The translations under genes were made by a program, and so were the position numbers. Of a stretch of 64,000 bases of DNA, positions 58,949-64,000 are shown piece after piece; the stretch's first letter is position 1; every line of letters starts with the position of its first letter. This stretch comes from DATFVJ01 sp963851085. GTDB lineage: Bacteria; Actinomycetota; Actinomycetes; Streptosporangiales; Streptosporangiaceae. The notes beneath the pieces are model-generated. The model searched no databases. It was not told where the DNA came from and worked only from the letters and a program-made list of their open reading frames with translations. The stretch is taken from assembly GCA_963851085.1 (NCBI GenBank), contig CAWKNX010000004.1, positions 248,001-312,000 of the forward strand. Direction: 5' to 3'.

Positions 58949-58990
58949 GGGGCAAACGTCCCCATGCCCGTGCCGATGACGAAAGCCCTT
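58949..58990. promoter_or_regulatory. DosR-box-like motif pair upstream of rtcB
   Basis: GGGGCAAACGTCCC (58949-58962) matches 11 of 14 DosR core positions and is palindromic out to GGGGC/GTCCCC. A weaker second site (58975-58990, minus strand AGGGCTTTCGTCAT) lies about 25 bases further upstream. Paired sites are common in DosR promoters. Confidence 0.55.
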
Positions 58991-59029
58991 ATCCACCGGG
59001 GCTTCCCCGCGCGCCACCTCCAAAGGGTG

Positions 59030-59239
59030 TCAGGCTCGCCCGCTTGCTGGCACGGGGATGTGCTCTACCACCGTGTCGGAGGAGGGAAAGAACGTGCTTT
59101 CGTGGCCATCGCTCCACCGGACGAGGTACGGCGGACCGCCATCCTCGCCGTGTATCTCGGTGATCACTCCCCTGCGATCTTGGTCACCGACGTGATGTCC
59201 CCTGATGACCAGCTTGTCGCCCACGTTTGCTTTCATCAT
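59030..59239 (-). CDS. DUF1918 family protein (Rv0569-like)
   Basis: A 69-residue protein with AGGGAGGAAATG at the start. It matches DUF1918 throughout: VGDKLVIRGHHVGDQDRRGVITEIHGEDGGPPYLVRWSDGHESTFFPSSD, an SH3-like barrel. Rv0569 of the DosR regulon is the same family. A weak DosR-like sequence (59290-59303, 9 of 14) lies upstream. It is on the same strand as rtcB but 200 bases apart. Confidence 0.9.
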   Translation of the reverse strand: MMKANVGDKLVIRGHHVGDQDRRGVITEIHGEDGGPPYLVRWSDGHESTFFPSSDTVVEHIPVPASGRA

Positions 59240-59327
59240 TTCCTCCCTGTCGTCATCGCAAGATCATCAGCTTGGGGGCACCGCCGAAATGGGCTGACGG
59301 CCCCATACGCTGGGGCACGTCCGCGGA

Positions 59328-59654
59328 TCATCGTCGCGGCGCGGTTGGAGCGCGGTCGGCGTTGGTTTTCTCGCGGTCGCTGACGCGGGTCCCCACGATC
59401 GCGCCCGTCTCGTCGAATACGACGGCGTCGGCGGCCGCCAGGGCGTCCCGGGACACCCGGTAGTGGTGGCCGCACAGCAGCAGATCCACAGGATGTGGGC
59501 GAGCAGCGGTGGGCGGCATCAGCACCCTGACTACCGGCCTGGCCGGACAGCAGCAGGCCCGTTCAGCAAGAGCAGGCGGCCCAGGCCAGTCAGCCGGGTA
59601 ATCGACCGGCCTCGTGGCAGCCACCACCCTGCGGTGCGGAAACCTCATCTTCAT
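59328..59654 (-). CDS. DUF7455-like small protein
   Basis: About 108 residues from ATG 59654 (59678 and 59648 are alternatives). The core RACCCPARPVVRVLMPP...VDLLLCGHHYRVSRDALAAADAVVFDETG is the DUF7455 pattern with a Cys pair and a C-x2-H site that may bind zinc. The function is unknown. It is next to, and in the same direction as, a 53-codon gene. Confidence 0.6.
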   Translation of the reverse strand: MKMRFPHRRVVAATRPVDYPADWPGPPALAERACCCPARPVVRVLMPPTAARPHPVDLLLCGHHYRVSRDALAAADAVVFDETGAIVGTRVSDREKTNADRAPTAPRR

Positions 59655-59664
59655 ACAAACAGCG

Positions 59665-59826
59665 TCAGGCAGCCGCAAGCCGTCCCGATAGGGACCTAGT
59701 ACCCGACCTGGCCGCTAACCGCATCCGTGCGGGACCTTCGCCGCGGAGCGCCTGCTGCAGCAGCGCCCGCATCGCCCGCGCCTGCCCGGGAGTCCACTCA
59801 TCAGGGACGGCAAGCTCGATTGTCAT
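59665..59826 (-). CDS. Small hypothetical protein
   Basis: ATG 59826 has GGGGGAG upstream and gives 53 residues beginning MTIELAVPDEWTPGQARAM, with one amphipathic helix and a basic tail. I recognise the N-terminal pattern from actinobacterial hypothetical proteins but know no function. It probably forms a small operon with the DUF7455-like gene. Confidence 0.45.
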   Translation of the reverse strand: MTIELAVPDEWTPGQARAMRALLQQALRGEGPARMRLAARSGTRSLSGRLAAA

Positions 59827-59876
59827 GGCTCCCCCACCGCGATCCCGGTGAACCGGCGGGAACCCGCAGTCCGATA

Positions 59877-60440
59877 GCCCTGTTCGTGTCAATCTTCTAC
59901 GGCATCGCGGTGATCTGGGAACGCGACCTGGGGGTGCTGCACAAATTCCTGGTCAGCCCCGCATCGCGGGCAGCCCTCGTGTCCGGCAAGGCGCTCTCAG
60001 CCGGAGTGCGCGCTCTCGCCCAGGCAGTGATCGTCTGCATCGTCGCCGCCGCACTCGGCGTGGACCTGCGATTCGACCTGGTCCCGCTCACCGGCGTCGT
60101 TGTCACCGTCATCCTCGGCGCCGCAGTGTTCGCCACCTTCTCGCTCATCATCGCCTGCCTGGTCAAGACGCGTGAACGGTTCATGGGCATCGGCCAGATA
60201 CTCACCATGCCCCTGTTCTTCGCCTCCAACGCCATCTACCCGATCGCGATCATGCCAACCGTGCTGCGCTGGTTCGCCCGGGCCAACCCGCTCACCTACC
60301 AGGTCGACATCCTGCGAACGCTCATGCCGAAAAACGGCCGCAGCGCGTTCGGGCTGCCGCTGGATTTCGCGGTGCTGACCGGCTCGCTCGTCGTCCTCAT
60401 CGCCATCGCGGCACGCCTCTACCCACGCGTCGTCCGGTGA
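59877..60440 (+). pseudogene. ABC-2 type transporter permease, 5'-truncated
   Basis: Homology to ABC-2 permeases starts abruptly at ALFVSIFYGIAVIWERDLGVLHKFLVSPASR and runs through four membrane helices to the normal end (GSLVVLIAIAARLYPRVV). A full permease is about 260-280 residues; about 70-90 N-terminal residues are missing. The codons upstream belong to the opposite strand's small gene. No intact ATPase partner is adjacent; a short ABC-ATPase-like start occurs at 63.2 kb. Confidence 0.7.
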
Positions 60441-60602
60441 ACCGGGACGAAGATCATCCGATGCTCGGGGTCAGGAGATGCTGTTCATCAATCGAGTGGA
60501 CGCGGGATGGCATCTTGCGCAACCGCCGCGGCAGGCGCGCCATCACGTCGACTGACAGAACCAACGAGTGACCCGCGTCCGGCTCCCCCACGGGCAGTTC
60601 CC

Positions 60603-60735
60603 AGCGCAAAGAAACGGCCTGTGAGGCGATCTCCCTTCGCCGGCATTGTCCGGATCAGGTCTTAGGGGTCGCCATTCAGCTACCTGGCTGTCCGGCTTCT
60701 CAGCCTTTCCGTCGAGACTCCGTAGGTTTCCCCTC
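60603..60735 (-). promoter_or_regulatory. TPP riboswitch (THI element)-like sequence, orphan
   Basis: Read on the minus strand the conserved blocks appear in order: GGCTGAGA (60705-60698), CGACCCC, ACCTGATCCGG and ACAATGCCGGCGAAGGGA (ending about 60630). The last two match the TPP-riboswitch core almost exactly. The 5' stem strand (GGGGAAACC, about 60733) is less typical. Downstream on the same strand there is no thiamine gene, only a possible 29-codon frame (60542-60453) and the antisense of the broken permease. A degenerate copy is at 51.4 kb. Confidence 0.65.
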
Positions 60736-60810
60736 GAAGCACATCCGGTCCAGCTCCCTCTCTCACCTCGCAGGCAATTCGATATTGCGCGACGTCAACA
60801 ATGCTTTCTA

Positions 60811-60824
60811 GGGGCGAAGGTCCC
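60811..60824. promoter_or_regulatory. DosR-box-like motif upstream of the PRPP synthetase gene
   Basis: GGGGCGAAGGTCCC matches 11 of 14 DosR core positions and has the invariant G3, C5 and GTCCC. It lies 148 bases before the start at 60973. Confidence 0.5.
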
Positions 60825-60972
60825 GGCTTACAAGATCCCGGCTGGGACGCTCCATCGAACGCATGACGATGGCGGAGGTGAGAGGCTGGCGTCACGGCCA
60901 GGCTGCGTGCGGATCGTGCCTGGGTGGCCGCTGGCGGCCAGGCCGGCGACTGATCACAGCCTGTGAGGTGGG

Positions 60973-61908
60973 ATGGGCCTTCGCATCGTGGCGGGTACTG
61001 CCAACCCGTTGCTCGCCGGTGCCGTCGCGACGGCACTGCGCACCGAGCCGGTGACGCGTGTGGTAGAGCGGTTCCCGGATGGCGAGCTGCGCCCGGTCGT
61101 GGATCACCTGCGAGGTGACGACGTGTATGTGATTCAGCCTACGGGACCCCCGGTCAGCGATCACCTGATGGAGTTGTTGCTGCTGCTCGACGCCTGCCGC
61201 CGGGGTGGTGCGGAGCGAATCACCGCGGTCGTGCCGTATTTCGGGTATGCGCGGCAGGACCGCCGTGGGCGGGTCGGCGAGGCCGTGGGTGCCCGCGTCG
61301 TCGCCGACGCGCTGGCGGGGTCTGGGGCCCAGCGCCTGGTCGTCGTGGACCCGCACAGCGCCGCGCTGGAGGCCATGTGCGGTATTCCCGTGGAGATGCT
61401 GACGGCTGTGCCCGCCCTCGCAGGCGCGCTCGCGCCGATGGTTCCCGATGGCGCGGTCATCGTCGCGCCCGACCTGGGCGCGGTTAAGCTCGCCGAGTAT
61501 TACGCCTCATTGCTGCGGCGGCCGGTCGCCGTGGTGCGCAAGACCAGGGTGACCGGCGCCACCGTCCACGCCGAGGACATCGCCGGTGATGTCGCTGGCC
61601 GCCCAGCCGTCATCGTCGATGATATGATCAGCACCGGCGCCACAATCGAGGCAGCCGCGGGGGTTGTACTTGCGCACGGGGGCGCGCCCGGCATTGTCGT
61701 CGCTGCGACCCACGGGCTGCTGGTGGGAGCGGCTGCCAGCCGGCTCGGACAGTTGCCGGTCCGGTGCGTGCTCACCACCGACAGCCTGGCCCGCGACCAG
61801 CCACTGATGCCCGCGCTGCAAGTGGAGTCCGTCGCCCCGCTACTGGCCGACGCCATCGGCCGCCTGCACCACAATCAGCCGCTGGGGGACTTGCTTGTCC
61901 GCACGTGA
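60973..61908 (+). CDS. prs: Ribose-phosphate pyrophosphokinase (PRPP synthetase) paralogue
   Basis: A 311-residue enzyme of normal length: RFPDGELRPVVDHLRGDDVYVIQ (about 33-55), PYFGYARQDRRGR catalytic flexible region (about 92-104), VVDPHSAALEAM (about 125-136), KTRVTGATV and the PRPP-binding loop VIVDDMISTGATI (about 214-226). It makes PRPP from ribose-5-phosphate and ATP. With pncB in the same island it would feed NAD salvage; the housekeeping prs is probably elsewhere. A DosR-like box is upstream. Confidence 0.92.
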   Translation: MGLRIVAGTANPLLAGAVATALRTEPVTRVVERFPDGELRPVVDHLRGDDVYVIQPTGPPVSDHLMELLLLLDACRRGGAERITAVVPYFGYARQDRRGRVGEAVGARVVADALAGSGAQRLVVVDPHSAALEAMCGIPVEMLTAVPALAGALAPMVPDGAVIVAPDLGAVKLAEYYASLLRRPVAVVRKTRVTGATVHAEDIAGDVAGRPAVIVDDMISTGATIEAAAGVVLAHGGAPGIVVAATHGLLVGAAASRLGQLPVRCVLTTDSLARDQPLMPALQVESVAPLLADAIGRLHHNQPLGDLLVRT

Positions 61909-62040
61909 CGCGCCCGGACAGCACCGTGTTGGCTGAGGTTCTGCCACGATGTGCCGCTCTGGCACGCAATCTCGAGGACCTTTCCTATGACCGAATCCCG
62001 GGAAAGCCTGCCGCCCGGGCCGCCAGGCGAGCGCGAACGC

Positions 62041-62200
62041 TCGACGACGCGGGCTGCCCGGCGCCCGGATCTTCGCCAGCGGGAGCCTGGACGAATACGC
62101 GATCGACCTGGCCGCGCGCGAGGCACCGATAGACGCCTACGGCGTCGGCACCAAAATGGGCGTCTCAGCCGACGCCCCTTCCCTCGAGAGCACCTGGTGA
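62041..62200 (+). pseudogene. Nicotinate phosphoribosyltransferase gene fragment
   Basis: About 160 bases closely match the pncB segment at about 52813-52965: ARIFASGSLDEYAI, LAAREAPIDAYGVGTKMGVSADAP. Two codons are missing after YAI, and the frame ends TGA 62198-62200. There is no start and no other part of the enzyme. It is a remnant of a second pncB or of a duplication in this island. Confidence 0.85.
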
Positions 62201-62367
62201 ATGGCATCCGCTCAGGCGGTTGTCGGCTGCTCATCCCCTTCGGCGCCTGAATTCCCTGGGCCTGCCGGGGTTGCCATTGGGTCCGTGGCCGCGGGCACTT
62301 CGGCACTGTCACGCCCGCGCGCGGCGGTGGTGTCCTGAACGGAGGGGAAGGGCAAGGAGCGGCAAGG

Positions 62368-63080
62368 ATGGCGGCACGCAGCGCGGCGTGGGTGCGCGGC
62401 CGCGGTGATCTCGCGGCCCGTTTTGTGGTGCGGGCGGCGGTGGCCGCGCCGTCGGTGCATAACACCCAGCCCTGGTCCTTGGCCAGCCGCCAGGGCGTGA
62501 TCAGCTTGTGCGCCGATCCGCGCCGGGGCCTGCCGCGGGCCGACCCAGCCGGACGGGAGATGGCGATCAGCTGCGGGGCCGCCCTGTTCAACCTGCGCCA
62601 GGCGGTGCGGCATCTCGGTTTCGCCGCCGGTGTGCGGCTGCTGCCTGATCTGTCGCACCCCGGCCTGCTGGCCGAGATCCGCTTCGGATGGCACCCGCCG
62701 CCGGTACCGGACGAGGAGCAGCTCTACCGGTCGATCCCGCGGCGGCACACCCACCGCGGGCCCTTCACCGCGCAGCTGCCCCCCTGCTGATCGGCGACCT
62801 GCGCCGCGCTGTCCGCGAGGAGGGCGCCGGCCTGCATATCGTCTGCGACCCCGGCCAGCAGCACCTGCTGGCCGAGCTGATCCGTGCCGCCGAGCTCACC
62901 CAGCGCGCCAGCCCCGGCTTCGCCGCCGAACTGGCCCACTGGGCTCCGCTGCCGGGCGAGGTGCGGGCGGGACGGCGTGCCAGCAAACGCCTGCCCGAAG
63001 CAGCCGGACGGGCTGGAGTTCGCCACCCGCGACTTCGGCTGCGGCACCGGGCGCGGCTTCCCGCTGCCGTCCCGCCCCGC
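62368..63080 (+). pseudogene. Acg-family nitroreductase, frameshifted and truncated
   Basis: ATG 62368 follows AAGGAGCGGC. The first frame (140 codons) shows the Acg/nitroreductase FMN-site start VRAAVAAPSVHNTQPWSLA and CGAALFNLRQAVRHLGF, then stops at 62790. Homology continues in a second frame (LIGDLRRAVREEGAGLHIVCDPGQQHLLAELIRAAE) and a third (DGLEFATRDFG). It ends near 63075, about 100 residues before the usual end. Acg-type proteins (Rv2032, Rv3127, Rv3131) are DosR-regulon members. Confidence 0.75.
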
Positions 63081-63170
63081 CAGCCCGCCAGACGATGCCG
63101 AGGCCGGCCGCGGCGGTGAAGTATCCGAATGCCCGCCAGACGACGGTCACGTGGAAGAACACGGCACCCG

Positions 63171-63248
63171 TCACCGCAACCGGCCGTAGTCCTTGCACAG
63201 CCGCTCCACCACGATGACGGGCGGCTCAACGGCCAGCACACCTTCCAT
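63171..63248 (-). pseudogene. ABC-transporter ATPase N-terminal stub
   Basis: A 25-codon frame from ATG 63248 reads MEGVLAVEPPVIVVERLCKDYGRLR then TGA. VVERLCKDYG resembles the first beta strand of ABC ATPases, and the A-loop Tyr is present. Everything after it, including Walker A, is missing. It may derive from the partner of the truncated ABC-2 permease at 59.9 kb. Evidence is weak. Confidence 0.3.
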
Positions 63249-63830
63249 GGCGCCGATCATCAATGATGCCTCGTCCAGGTCCCAGGGGCGTAAGTCCCTG
63301 CCACCGGACCACATGCGGTGGGCTCTCACATGGCCTCACGTGGCGACGACGTGGGAACGCAGCTGCCACATCCGCCATTCAGAGATACCAGGCCACGTGT
63401 TCCCGCGCCGTCACACACGCCTGCACTGCGCCGGGATTTAAGGGGCTTTTGGCCCAGTTCGGGGACCTCAGGCCCGGGGGCAGACACGCGGTGCGCCGCC
63501 CACTCGCGATGGGCGCTGGTGCCTCGTGTGCCGGACCCGCATGCCCCACAGGGGCGTCGCCGATTACGCCATGGCATCAGCGCCGCTGCCCGATGCTGCC
63601 GGGCAAGATTGCTGGTCGGCAGACGGCGGCGCGGCGGGACCAATGGCCCCTTGCCACCCCGCTTGCTCTGGACTGGACTACTCACGTCACTGCGGTTGGT
63701 CTGTCACCTCTAACCCTCGCGGAACCGGACGTGTGGATCAGGTGGCTGTTGCGGGCTGTGGTCACCGCCTGCGGCAGTGGCGCCGTGATGACGCGTTCAT
63801 CCCAGTGCCGGTAAGGAGTGCCGTCTGGCC
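63249..63830. other. Intergenic, nothing recognised
   Basis: About 580 bases with open frames on both strands but no family I can name. It ends in the leader of the gene at 63831 (AAGGAG at 63813-63818). Confidence 0.4.
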
Positions 63831-64000
63831 ATGCCCGCACCAGCGCCGAGTACCCGTCACGCTGGGTTCGCGGCTGGTCTGTGGGGGTTTCCTCGCGGCC
63901 TGGTCCACCCGGTTGTCCTGACGTTCGTGACGGCGGCCATCTTCTCCTACCTGTCGGCCGACACCGTCCGGGCCGTGTACCTGTTGGCGGTCGGGCTGGC
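63831..64000 (+). CDS. Membrane protein, N-terminal part (runs off the window)
   Basis: ATG 63831 with AAGGAG 12 bases upstream opens a frame that continues to the window end (56 full codons). After a short polar start comes a hydrophobic segment (HPVVLTFVTAAIFSYL) and the beginning of a second (VYLLAVGLA). Too little is present to name a family. Confidence 0.5.
   Translation, partial: MPAPAPSTRHAGFAAGLWGFPRGLVHPVVLTFVTAAIFSYLSADTVRAVYLLAVGL

Noticed and set aside
57374..59383. A 669-codon open frame on the + strand
   Set aside because: It is antisense to rtcB and DUF1918, which have clear motifs and ribosome binding sites.

Overview
The window is GC-rich, with short intergenic gaps, frequent GTG/TTG starts and ATGA overlaps. 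Its protein families (ECF42 sigma factor, PaaX, septum-formation lipid-anchored proteins, DUF1876, DUF1918, DUF7144, DUF7455) point to a soil-type actinomycete, probably near Streptosporangiales. I cannot name a species from the sequence alone. An unusually large share of the genes are truncated or frameshifted.

Left third (1-33.7 kb). This is an accessory mixture: the 3' part of an ECF42 sigma factor, a headless PfkB kinase, a secreted septum-formation-like protein, a DUF2252 protein, a phosphatase gutted by an internal deletion, a GDSL lipoprotein and hydrolases. From about 9.6 to 16.46 kb every gene (a class V aminotransferase and a livKHMGF branched-chain amino acid transporter) is broken by many single-base indels although the codons between them stay intact. 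This block ends abruptly at a pair of 46-bp direct repeats. It is followed by a bicupin, a 364-bp MITE-like palindromic element, a PaaX regulator and a D-erythronate-type pair (broken DUF1537 kinase, intact DenD). Next comes a TPR-CHAT protease with a cytoplasmic subtilisin and a small partner (24-28.7 kb), then a GMC oxidoreductase and a K+/H+ antiporter.

Middle (33.9-39.2 kb). A DDE transposase sits where the front half of a HAD phosphatase gene should be. It is followed by a divergent MarR regulator / ABC exporter pair with two palindromes between them.

Right half (39.3-63.1 kb). This looks like a dormancy/hypoxia island. It encodes a CtpF-like P-type ATPase, two CBS-BON proteins, DUF1876, nicotinate phosphoribosyltransferase, PspA, archease, CapA, RtcB, DUF1918, PRPP synthetase and a decayed Acg-type nitroreductase. 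Most of these families belong to the Mycobacterium tuberculosis DosR regulon. Five promoters or shared intergenic regions carry a common 14-bp motif (nnGnCnnnnGTCCC, usually with AA or TT in the middle) that resembles the DosR box. Embedded in the island is an eight-gene V/A-type ATPase operon, apparently lacking subunit F, transcribed behind a CBS-BON gene. The island also holds internal duplications: an rtcB tail, an NAPRTase fragment and two TPP-riboswitch-like elements. This combination is the most interesting system in the window.
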